From Lumbricus terrestris (lineage: Eukaryota; Annelida; Clitellata; Crassiclitellata; Lumbricidae), in NCBI GenBank assembly GCA_949752735.1, contig OX457036.1:88699187-88763186 (forward strand): 64,000 bases of DNA. Reading direction: 5' to 3'. Each line of letters opens with the position of its first letter. Positions within the stretch are counted from its first letter, which is position 1. Shown here in pieces: positions 35,203 through 46,400 of the stretch. A program made the position numbers and the translations under genes. Below the pieces are notes generated by a model. It did not search any database. It was not told the DNA's origin and saw nothing but the letters and a program-made list of their open reading frames with translations.

Positions 35203-36640
35203 AACTATGCAATGTAGACTATTCAGTAACTGCGTACAATTTCAATCGAAAAATTAGTTTCTCTTGTTGCTTAATTATTTCCGCTTAGAGCATCAACAAC
35301 ACATTCGTTTTAGCAATGTCAAAAATGTGCAAATAAACTCGCGAATGAATGTTCGCATTATGCTCTTCAGCTGCGCGCAAATCTGCTTCCCTTTCAGTCA
35401 GGCTTCAATACTTATGTTCTTAAACCAGACAGTTGAAACAGATTGCGCACTTCAATGCGTTAGTTTCGCTTGCAGTTGAAATGGCAAACCTGTAAACGAC
35501 ACTCAAGATGGCGGCTCTGCAATCTAATAGGCCTGCAGAGGATCAGTTACTCTCAACCCTTCACGTTTTAAAAATCATATCCAGTTGTGAGGCCGATACC
35601 TCGTGTTATTATTTACCGTATCATGTAAATGCACCCATATCGAATTTCGTGTCTTTCATTTTCTTTCGCACCAGCCTCGTGCGACCTGAGTGAATTGTGC
35701 GTATCGTATGACATAGGAAATTTGCTCTACCGTTTGACAAAAGGTTGTACTTTGCTGCTTCTTTGGAGTAAGCTTATACTTGACGCATACTATTGTTCGC
35801 GCTTCCCCGAATGGCCGTGGACAATTGGTTTAGCCTAACTGTGCGTGCTTGCTCTCGTGGCATTTCCAGACAACGCGCCGCTGTTGCTACGCGATATACA
35901 AATGCTGGGCTTTCTGTTTCAAAATCTTTCTCGTCCGATCGAGCGCTTCCTTATTGATTTAACACACACACAAAGGACTGGCGTCTGAGGTGCATAGTCG
36001 TCACATGCCAATGAACGGATGCTGAAACAGATGTTTTTATAGGCTATGCCTCTCACTCCGGTGTGTCTTACAACCAGACCCCGACTTCCACTGGGCATCG
36101 ATCCTTGGACAACCTTCTGATGCGACGCGAGTGAACTCGTGCTTGGCGCTTAATGTTAGAGTAACGCTTTAGAATCGACAAGTTTATGCTTACAATTACG
36201 ATTACGAATACGATTACGATTACAAAGTAGTAGAACGTAGGCTACAAAGCGAAGTTTCTTTCTCGGCCATGCTTAGGCTTTTGAGTTGAACGACACTGGA
36301 GTGTTTGGAGTGCATTCTGAACTAGACAACATGAGTCCTCTTCTGTGGACAGGTAAATCAATCCGTTGTTGTCGGAATTGCATTGGACTCATCTTACTTA
36401 ATTGTGTTTGTGTGGATAAAAGAGATGACTACGCTGATTGGTAACCAACTGTTTTCGCCTGACGTTGGAGTCCATGCTCGATAAAGACACAGAGTAGGCC
36501 TATGACAAAAACAAATAAGGAAATTGAACAGAATAGCGAAGAATGACGCTGTGTGAATAGTAAACCTCACTGAGGGCAGAACACTGGAGAATTATGCATA
36601 AAGGCATTTGAAGAAGCATAGTTCGGGGACGTCTAAAAGA
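35203..36640. other. Lectin copy 2 upstream flank, no gene found
   Basis: Duplicate of 17,630-19,077. The 69-codon open frame at 35,629-35,838 is shared with copy 1, but the differences are mostly amino-acid changing, so no coding constraint is seen. Confidence 0.5.
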
Positions 36641-36648
36641 CCACTGCT

Positions 36649-37025
36649 CAGTGGCGGCACCAGGATTTCAGTTTGGGGGAGGGCTCAATCCCATAGGCGT
36701 AGACTTGGTCCAAAGTTGAAGGGGACGAATCTCGGAGGAAATTTCTAATTTTTATTCGCCTACATTTCTGACGACCTTTTTTAGTCATTTGTTCTAAATC
36801 TCAAGCAACTATTTTTTCATTTTGCCAATAAAAAAATCTGACGACCTTTTTTAGTCATTTGGTCTAAATCTCAAGAAAATGTTCCATTTCCCTGTTCCAA
36901 AAAACCTGAGGACCTTTTTTAGGAAGGCTTAGTCGAAATCTCCTGAAAATATTCATTTTCAATGTCCAATAAAACCAGATGACCTTTGGGGGGGCTTAGC
37001 CCTCTAGGCCCTGGCGCTGCCGCTG
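36649..37025. mobile_element. hAT-type MITE (CAGTGGCGGC family), shared with copy 1
   Basis: Begins CAGTGGCGGCACCAGGATTT, ends CCTGGCGCTGCCGCTG, perfect CCACTGCT duplication at 36,641-36,648 and 37,026-37,033. Confidence 0.8.
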
Positions 37026-37365
37026 CCACTGCTTAGATCAATGTCATTGAAACCATGAAATTGCTCAAACAATTGCGACTTAAGAACAATTAAGCAACTG
37101 TTAGGCCTAAATCGATCAAATTTGTCATCGCTGTGTAAACTCCGCCAGAGAAATCAGCTTAGACAAGCACCGGTGTTACACAGAAGTAGCCTAAGTAGCC
37201 TACGCAAGATTGTTTGACCGGTGTAAATGCCCGGTCTAATCTTGCCGAGAAGACTGCGCGACGCTATGGTAGAAACGGTTGATGAGATTGACAAACTAAA
37301 AAATAATGAGTGATGCGAAATGTTCTAAGAACATTCTACGAAAGAAAAAACCGGTCGGCCCCGGC

Positions 37366-37541
37366 GGGTCCAACCTATATGATCACTTAGGTCTAGCCTA
37401 TACAGAGTTTATGATTTATGCCGTTTTAAATAATTATAGGCCTACCGCCCTACCCAAATATTGCTGTCACATAGACCTAACTGTCTACAACGGCATAAAC
37501 CATAGACTTTGTATAGACCTGAGTGATTATAGGTTGGACCC
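37366..37541. repeat. Inverted repeat element
   Basis: GGGTCCAACCTATA..TGATCACTTAGGTCTA..GCCGTT at the left is mirrored by AACGGC..TAGACCTGAGTGATTATAGGTTGGACCC at the right, arms about 60 bp around a ~60-bp loop. A foldback or MITE. Confidence 0.75.
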
Positions 37542-37575
37542 GACGCCGTCCGCAATCAGCTTATGGAAAATATTG

Positions 37576-37692
37576 CACTAGCTGGCCTCACTGAATGGAA
37601 TAAACTACCGGACCTTATAGACATAATACGCAAATCACAGTCTTTATCACTCTTCAAGAAGAACATGAAGACTTCAAATAAGCCTTGTTCAA
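37576..37692 (+). mobile_element. LINE C-terminal fragment
   Basis: The plus strand reads GLTEWNKLPDLIDIIRKSQS followed by LSLFKKNMKT, a degenerate form of the WN.LP...S...FK..LK tail of non-LTR elements. About 38 codons. Confidence 0.55.
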
Positions 37693-37695
37693 GTC

Positions 37696-37983
37696 CGTAA
37701 CCAGGGGGTGTTTGGGGTGTTTGAACAGTGAACACTCCCCCCAAATGGAAAATGTGAAAAATAATAGAATGCATTTACTAGCACATGATGTAAAAACCAT
37801 GAAATAAAAATATGAAAACACCCCCCGAAATGGAAAAACGTAAAAAAAACAGAATGCCGGGTGACTAAAAAGGAAAATTGGTGACTTTTTTGAAGATTTC
37901 GACCGGATGACTAGAAAAGGTCATCAGTTTTTTGGAAATGGAAATTGGTGAAACACCCCCCAAAATCAATTCCTGGCTACGGT
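37696..37983. mobile_element. MITE-like inverted-repeat element
   Basis: The ends CCGTAACCAGGGGG and TCCTGGCTACGG are imperfect inverses. The interior includes GACTAGAAAAGGTCATCAG, a hairpin shared with the other MITEs. No target duplication recognised. Confidence 0.6.
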
Positions 37984-38370
37984 CTTGGCCTTGTTGTTTA
38001 ATATTTATTTTGAGTAAACGTTCCTGTTACGCGCTGTCGTGCAAGATTCTATTTTAGGTGCTATAGGCTATAAATGGCAGTTTAATAATAATAAATAATA
38101 ATAACAGTAATAACGATAATGATAATAATATTAATAATAAAATAATAATAATAATTATAAATTTATAATCAGTCTACCCGGGCCTCCAAAAGCTCCCGGG
38201 TCCTGGGCATTTATCCACCTTGCTCCCTCTCGGCGGGACTGGGTCGGCCTATACTGTATAACTGACACACAGAAACGAGGAGAAGTCTTATAAAATTGTG
38301 AAGTCTCGGCCAGCAGAACGTTGATGTCTGCTCAACATATGTGTCTCGATTTTGAGAGATACATCTGCTT

Positions 38371-38592
<222 letters not shown>

Positions 38593-39525
38593 CTTTGAAG
38601 TGCTCTGCTCTGACTTCCGACCAACCGTTCCGAAGTTTTGCCTCTAATAGCGCCTCATTGTTTGGTGTTATAGTTCCCCTCCGTGTGCGTCTTGTTGGCG
38701 ATGCTGAATAGGCCTACTTATTTTGATGGAATCCCGCAGACCCGACTGCGATAGATGGCCTCATAGACAGGGCTGACTGGTAAAATTTTGGGTGAGCAAA
38801 GAGCAGCGTGCTCGCTACGGTAAGAAATCGATTTTTTTCAAAGTTTTCTGACTGCCTTTTCTTTTTTTTAGTGATCAAAATTTCTGATGACTTTTTTTAG
38901 GCGAGTACACGCTGTGCAGGCCTACCTGCGCATACCCTCATGTAGGCCTACAGCCCAGCCCTCGGTTCTTGAAGGGTCGACCTACTAGCGTGGCAACATG
39001 CCAGGCACATGGGACTCATGTAAAAGTAGTACATTGACCGATTAACTACACAAGCCTAACGAGTACCTTTTTAAATATTTCACACCAGTCGCCCCAGTGA
39101 ATCGTTTCCCGCGCACTCAACGTGCGCACGTTGTCATACGATCTTTATTCGATACATTGTCGGCAATCGGGTGGGAGAGGTCTAAAATAATGATTTCTTT
39201 CTACGTCCTGAGTACAGTTTTACCTGCGTTCAAAATGCGCATTTACTCAATCAATAATTATCTTTGTGGTCGCACATAGGGGCAACAGCGAGCACTTGCC
39301 CCTCCCATGCAAACCGATACCCATTGTTTTAACAACTAGGCCCTAGTTGGGGGAGTGGCAGATGATCCCAGATCCTCTTCTCGAAACCCTTCCACTTCTC
39401 GGCGCTTCGCACCTGCACGATCGTCCTTCGGCCGCTCGTTCATTCCTTGCAATAAGGTAGGTGCTAAGGGTGCTGCATACCCGGGTCCGCACTTTTGAGA
39501 TTTAGAAGTCAAGTGATGACATTTC

Positions 39526-40562
39526 TTAACGAGAATGGTGAAACATTAATAATATAGATTTTAATGGTTAATCATTCATATTGCTTGTCGTTCGTTCCTG
39601 CTGTCACTGTATAGTGGCTAAAAATTATTCTTGGAAACAGATAACCTACACCACAATTCATTCATTCAGTTGGTTGGAAGAGAGGAGACTTTAGAGCAAG
39701 TTTAGGCCAATGGCAAACACTCTGATTCGAAGAGCGCATGGTTGCGGGATCCTCCCGAAAAGGTCCACTCAATATTCCATTCGGCAGATGGCGTTTTGTA
39801 AATTGAGCAGCTGGATGTGATGGATGCCTCGCATGGCTGCAGAAAGTTAAATTCGACTCCTATTTAAAGCCCAATAATTTATGATCACTCGATCGTTCAA
39901 TGCAGATTGTTTTCATAGGACCTACTGCGTTGTGTCAGTTTGAAGCTAAATATTAATGACGATTATTATGTAAAATGGAAGACTGGTTTCATTAAAGACG
40001 ATAGGGTCTACAAAGTTTGGAAGGCGGATTGCATGGATAAGGGCAGGAACAGTTGCTAGGAAGAGGTTAAATACTTGGCTGCACTTGCAAACAGGAAGCA
40101 GAACGTCAGTGGATAGGGATTAGGATATCTATTGTGATCCACGCAAGACTTTCTGTTGCCATTCATCCAAAATTCCTAAGTCGCATGAACAGAGGTTAAA
40201 TACTTGGCTGCAATTATTGCAAACAGGAAGCAGAGCATCAGTGGGTAGCATGACCAAAGTCACCAAACCACTTGAGACTGGTAGGCCTACTGTTGATTTT
40301 TTTCTCATAATCACCAAGTTACTGGCATGCCTACCAGCTGGTAAACAAGGGCCTGAAACATGCTCTAGCTGCTGTCAAAAGTAAAAAATGCGTTGGTTTC
40401 TTCGCCCCAGACCCCGCTAGGGGAGCTTGCAACGCTCCACCAAAGGAGCTTATAGGCCTAATCGGCATTGGCTTCGTTCCTTGGGCACTCGCTGCTTCGC
40501 ACCTTCGGCACTTACAATAATAATCCTACCCACACAAAAATGTTCTGGCTGCGCCCCTGCTG
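39526..40562. other. Intergenic spacer, no gene found
   Basis: Beyond the end of the tandem duplication. It holds a ~60-bp imperfect direct duplication (GAGGTTAAATACTTGGCTGC at about 40,058 and 40,193) and otherwise no recognised feature. Confidence 0.45.
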
Positions 40563-41022
40563 ACGGTGTCACGAAATAGAGTATCCCCCGTATTAATTGT
40601 ATCCCCCCAAACTAAAAAAAGTCGAAAAAACCGCTTCCGTGTGTATTTTTCTTTGCAAATTGATTTTCATCTGCTTTGTTTTCAACAATGACACTAACAG
40701 GTATGTTTATTCCTACTAGATAATTTGTTTTGCCCTGTTTTTAGAGCACTTAAAACATTTAAAACACTTAAAAACACTCAGAGTCACTAAATAAATTCGA
40801 GTTGCCTTTATCTGAGCATTGCTTAGGACACTTAAAACAATTAGAGTCACTTTAAATTTTGAGTACAGCATAAAAATTTTTATTATGCGCCTTTTTAAAA
40901 AAAGGGGATATAATGGTTTATCCCTCCGGATAGTATAGACCGGTTAATTCCATCCGGGGGGATAGATTAATTCATCCCCCCGGATAGCTTTCAGGGGGGA
41001 TACTCCGTTTCGTGTCAACGGC
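40563..41022. mobile_element. MITE (ACGAAATAGAGTATCCCC family), member A
   Basis: The ends GGTGTCACGAAATAGAGTATCCCC and GGGGATACTCCGTTTCGTGTCAAC form imperfect inverted repeats. The AT-rich interior has ACACTTAAAAC and GAGTCACT repeats that recur, inverted, in the element at 53,851. Confidence 0.7.
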
Positions 41023-41284
41023 TCTGACATAGTGAACCCAGGCCGCCAATTAAATAAGCCTGTTGCCCCCGTTGCCTTGTAGGTGGGTGATCATCACCAA
41101 AGATTAGTCCACAGCCGACAACAGTAAGTTGACGTCAGGACGGGCATCCGGTCGATAAAAACATGCTCCAAATCTTAACGATGGATCTGACTATCACAAG
41201 GAATCCGAGTGGCTGACCCCTCTCCAGCGAGGGACTAATCTAAGCCAGAAGGAAAAGAAGATTAGAAAGATAGTTTTAAAATAT

Positions 41285-41810
41285 TGTATTGTATTAAACA
41301 TCTACAAAGCGCCTTTAATAGGGTGAACCGTTCAGAGGTGCTCCCAGTGCGCAAGGCAATGAGAGAAGAAATAGCTTTTGAGGAAAGCAAATGAGGATGG
41401 ATTACCACCTAGAATGTGAGATCGATTAGACCTAGATGAAGCCACATATTCCAAAACAGAGGGATTGCTTGAGGAAAAGGAGAGGGACTGAGTTGTAACT
41501 GTCGAGGAACTAGAAGATCAAACCCGAAGAGTGCAATGGACGATGTGTGGAGGGCTGGAGGCTGAAAGAAGTCTGAGTATTACATTGGCTAGATATTTCG
41601 GGCAAGATTCCACATTGTGCTTTCAAGACCAAGATGAGGATTTTGAACTTAATGCACCACATGAAACTCATCCAAAGCCTATGGAAATACTTCCAGTGTA
41701 GAAATATCGCAGGACGCTCCGAGGTTCCACATCTTAAGCCGGATCTCCTCCGTAGTTGTCCACATATTCGGCCCTTATTCATTACCCAATATCCATAAGC
41801 CACGTACATG
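41285..41810 (-). mobile_element. Degenerate LINE 3' fragment
   Basis: The minus strand contains IKFKILILVLKAQCGILPEI and RPLHSSGLIF, eroded versions of the conserved LINE tail (K.L.L.YKAL.G..P.Y; LRSS). The low-coordinate end has the AGCGCC..CAGAGGTGCTCCC tail. Frameshifted. Confidence 0.6.
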
Positions 41811-42381
41811 TACTATGCACGATTTGTATCAACAGTCAGAAAAATAAAACTAGACTTTCATTTCATCGTAGCTTATGCCTTTGGAGCTTCACTAAATAAA
41901 AACCACTAAAACTCAACAAAAATCATATTATTTTAAATAAAAACAAATGTACAAACAGATACATTCCAGATTTTGTATCATACAATAAATCGTTCTTAGT
42001 CCTTTGCGTGTACCTCTTTGGCATAACTACTTCTTCAAGAAGCCATAGACTTGACGAAAAGTATTCGAATTTTCCCTACATTAGACTTTAGTGCAAGGTT
42101 TCAAATCATACAATTACTTAATGCAATTACTGCCTCCTGGATCTAGAAATGTACAAACAGAATCGTCTAAACTAGAATATCTCTGTGAAATCCTTTTGCT
42201 TCTGCTTCATAATAAGATTGATAGTTTTATCGCTGCAATAACGCTTGTACAAAACCATCATGAAAACTGTTCAGGCACAAAAATTCCAGAACCCATTTTA
42301 TGCTTTAAAAACTCTTTGCTTCTGCCAAATCCATCCGTCATCAAATAGAGTTGCGAACAACGATACTACCAACTTAAGACA

Positions 42382-42603
42382 CAGTGGCGGCGCTAGGGGG
42401 GCTGGGGGGCTAAGCCCCCTACAAGAGGCTCAGCCCTTCTAAAAAAAGGCCATTCGCAATTTTTTACAGTGGAAATCCACGATTTTGGGCTGACGACTAA
42501 AAAAAAAAGTCGTCAGAAATTTTGGCGGCGAAAACGGAAAATTTTCAGGAGATTTCGGTCGAGGCTTCAGCCCCCCAAAACTGAAATCCTGGCGCCGCCA
42601 CTG
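42382..42603. mobile_element. hAT-type MITE (CAGTGGCGGC family), perfect target duplication
   Basis: A 222-bp element, ends CAGTGGCGGCGCTAGG and CCTGGCGCCGCCACTG, perfect TTAAGACA duplication at 42,374-42,381 and 42,604-42,611. The interior hairpin is GACGACTAAAAAAAAAAGTC. Confidence 0.9.
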
Positions 42604-43048
42604 TTAAGACACTAAAAACGCGGGAGAGATTTCAGTTGTCTTACTTGTCTAAGGTGGCCAATTCCAGCCTTTGGAACATTACTACATCACGTGATCAAAC
42701 TCGACAATATTGTCTAATACATTGTAAAATGCTTCTTGGAAGTTCTTGCATCGGAGCTATACAAATTACTTGCTACTTCACATTACAATGATTCAAATTC
42801 ACTATAGAAAACCATTCCTTTGGAATCTGATTAAACGTAAACACATCGAAATTAGCTTAAAACTTAACAAAATCACATTTCGTCGATTGGAAATTATCAA
42901 TGACCAGCAGCCATTACAGTTCACCATCTAACCCCCGATATGCACTTGACCGGGACTTTCCTACAAGTAACCTCTCCAACCGACCTCCTTTTACTTATGT
43001 CATCACCTCTAGGACACTGTCTGATTGATTCAATTCGTCCAAACACCA

Positions 43049-43461
43049 TCATTCATTGCACGCTTCCTGTTTAATTACCACGTTCGTTTTATTCGACCTT
43101 GTGCCTCCCATGCCTTCGCGTAGCGCCTGAATTATACTGGAACCCTGAGTGGAGACAGCGGCGGCACCTGGAACAGACTCCTTCGACTGGAGTGATGATG
43201 AAGCAATTCTAAGCGAGTCAAGACCAACTTCGCGCTGCCATTCTTTCTGTTCGTCAACTTCTTCCTCATCGCCGTTCTCATCGCCGCGTGGTTCGCATTT
43301 GAACGAGAGAACTTTTCTCGGAGACGGATTCTGCTGCGATTTGAGAGGATTTCGTTCGATTCCGTTCTTCGCGAGACTGTTTCCCCGCTGGAATGAATCT
43401 GAGGCACTGCTTCCAGACACGCTGTAGTCCCGTACAATGTCTCCGTTACGAGTCAACTCCA
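43049..43461 (-). CDS. nab: nab last coding exon
   Basis: 413 nt from acceptor TGTTGCAG (phase 1) to the stop after [10 protein letters not shown]. Contains FKCE, the acidic run [12 protein letters not shown] and a terminal IKQE. No canonical AATAAA was found in the next 1 kb on the minus strand. Confidence 0.88.
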
Positions 43462-46400
43462 CTGCAACACAAACACATATATTTTTAGTCTATTTCTGAC
43501 TTAACCTCCTGAGACCAAACGTGCATTATAATGCACAACTGGTCTGAGTCGCGTAAAAGATGTGCCAGAGCTTACTAAGCTGAGACCTGATGTGCATTTA
43601 AATGACCGATTATTTGGCATGCATCTGAGAGCGCTGGCAGTTAAACAGCCTATCGTCGATGTTAGTAAGTATGTCGCCAATCTGAATTAAAACCTTATAT
43701 GGAAAGAAGAATGTGAAAAAAATCCATTTTACGGATATTGTTTTGGATTGTTATGTGAAATTGTAGCATAATTGAGCGATTAGCTGTGCAAATAAATGCC
43801 TTTTCAATTTCTGATTTAATCAATAAACATGATCCAGAGATCTTGTGAACTGAGTGTACATTTAAATGCACATCGGGTTTCAGGTTCGACTGCTTGCAGG
43901 ACTTGATGTATGTATTATCTATAGTTGTCTAAGGTCGTCTGGATGCTGATGAAGCTGTTTTGGCTACCGAACATCACCCCACACACCGCGTGACACCGGC
44001 CCATTACTAGTGTGAGAATTGTGGAAAAATAACTGGGGGGGTTGGCCTATGATAAACTTGGAATTGGGGTGTGAAAAACAGATTTTACTATGGGGCACTA
44101 AGAAAGACTGGGGGGGGGGGGGGGGTTGAAACCCCCAACACCCCCGGCAATTCTTACCCTGCTGGCCATTACCCCCTGTCATTGCCCTCCGACCATTAGC
44201 CCCGTAGGACATTACCCCCTCGCCATTACTCCTGTCTCTTTGCATTTAGGTTTAGTGTATGTATGTATGTATGTATGTATGTATGTATGTATGTATGTAT
44301 GTATGTATGTATGTATGTATGTATGTATGTATGTATGTATGTATGTATGTATGTATGTATGTATGTATGTGCACGTATGTATGAAAGTATGAACATGTAT
44401 GTATGTATGTAAGTGTGTACGCATACACCCATGCACGTACATGCGTACGTAAGTAACGTACGAACGCATGTATGTATGTATGTATGCTGCATGTTTGGTA
44501 TGTATGTATGTATGTATGTATGTATGTATGTATGTATGTATGTATGTATGTATGTATGTATGTATGTATGTATGTTAATATGTGTATGTATGTATGTACG
44601 TATGTATGTACGTATGTGCATATATGCATGTATGTACATGTACGTATGTATATGTATGTATGTATGTGTGCACATGTATGTATGTATGTATGTATCTACA
44701 TACATATTTATGCGTACAAACATACCTAAGCTTACATGCATAATTCAGTGCATGCAATCACACCTACATATGTGCATATATATATATACATACAAATTTG
44801 CATACACACATACATACATACATACATACATACATACATGCATACATACATACAGACATACATGCATAAATACATACATACATACATGAATTTCTGTTTT
44901 CATTCAAGAAAAGATACCTTCTCGGATGTGAAACGCATGATGATCATTAACTAGTCCCTGAGACCCAATGTACATTATAATGCACACACCAGAAATACCT
45001 ATTCCTGACATGCGACTCATAAACTAAAATTTACTGTGGGGTAAATGTACCCTTATGTGCTAAAATATTGATTAAAATTAGAGAAATATCTCAGAACATT
45101 TTCTCAGGTCTCAGGAGGTTAATTATACTAATAGATATATATAATAAAACATATATTTAGTCTATTTCTGACATATACTAATAGATATATATATATATAT
45201 ATAATAAAACACATATTTTTAGTCTATTTCTCACGTATACTAATAAATAGATATATACAATAAAACACACAATATTCTTTAATTCAGTTCAACGATTTAT
45301 ACAGCTCACCTTCAAGGTTACTACTCAGAAGCGCTCCCACCCCAACCTAGGCTAAAGGGAATTGTTTAAGATTACAATGGAACGTGTCAGAGTGGGCCCT
45401 TGGCAGCAGGTGAATGATGGAAGGAGTCCATTCCAGACCACATGGCTAGCAACAGATGCAAATATATATTTATTATATTTTAACATCTATATAGGACCAG
45501 CAGCCACTGTCCAAACCTCAGCATCTGGGGGGGAGGTCACTCTCTCTCCATTCCTCATCAAACTACAAACACATTACCTATGCTCGTAGACACAGATGCA
45601 AGTTTTACAAAAGATCAATCAATCAATCAAAATGATTCAATCAAAAAATCAAAACAATGAATACATCAATCAATCAATTCGTTTGTTTGCTGTAGTTAAG
45701 CTGACAGAGACGCAACTTAAACAACAGAATTGTATCAAACACAGACAAACCTTCGTGGTCAGCTTCACCGTGGTTATTGTCTAAACTCGCCGATCCTGGA
45801 TGGAGAAATTTGTACCTGCAATGCAGAAAAAGCAAGCTTGCCAATGAAAAGATACCATGCATACGTGACAATGACTAGGTATACCTCACAAAGTCGGAAA
45901 CCCAGAATGCTTGAAACAAAATCAGTTGAGCGAATATTTTTCACTCACAACACAATGCAACATAAATAAGAACTTGTAAAGAACAACTTGAAGAAAAAGC
46001 CCATCATTAACAATCCCAATCAAAGCAAGAGAGCCTCATGTCACTTAGGCACATCATTGTACGTTACTTAAAAGGTCCTGTGAAATAACCTCACGTTACA
46101 AACTAATTTTCATTGAAAAATCTATTTGCAACTTTGAATTTCATCTATGTAAACAGACTTTAAATAGAGAAATACGCACAGGGTTTCTAAACCTATGAAT
46201 AGGGCCTATTTCTTTTATGAATTTAACTGACAGGTAAGTAAAAACTAAAGAGTGATTGTCTGCCTAAGCTTCCCTACTATATGCACTTCCTTCAGATAAT
46301 TATAATCAATGTCCTTTCTGTTACATAGTTTGAAAATAGTTTCATGTTCTCGTACTTGGAAAATGATAAATCTTGGACAGCTGTAGATGTTGCGGAATCT

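Larger units (their letters stand above)
43501..45122. mobile_element. piggyBac-like non-autonomous element in the last nab intron
   Basis: The ends TTAA-CCTCCTGAGACC and GGTCTCAGGAGG-TTAA are perfect inverses bounded by TTAA, the piggyBac target. Subterminal palindromic motifs (GTGCATTATAATGCAC, GTGCATTTAAATGA, TACATTATAATGCAC) recur near both ends. The interior contains the GTAT/CATA microsatellites and no transposase. Confidence 0.75.

Noticed and set aside
43149..43427. 92-codon plus-strand frame
   Set aside because: Antisense shadow of the nab last coding exon.
44226..44741. Long Tyr-Ile-His-Thr and Cys-Met-Tyr-Val frames
   Set aside because: Translations of the GTAT/CATA microsatellite in all phases.
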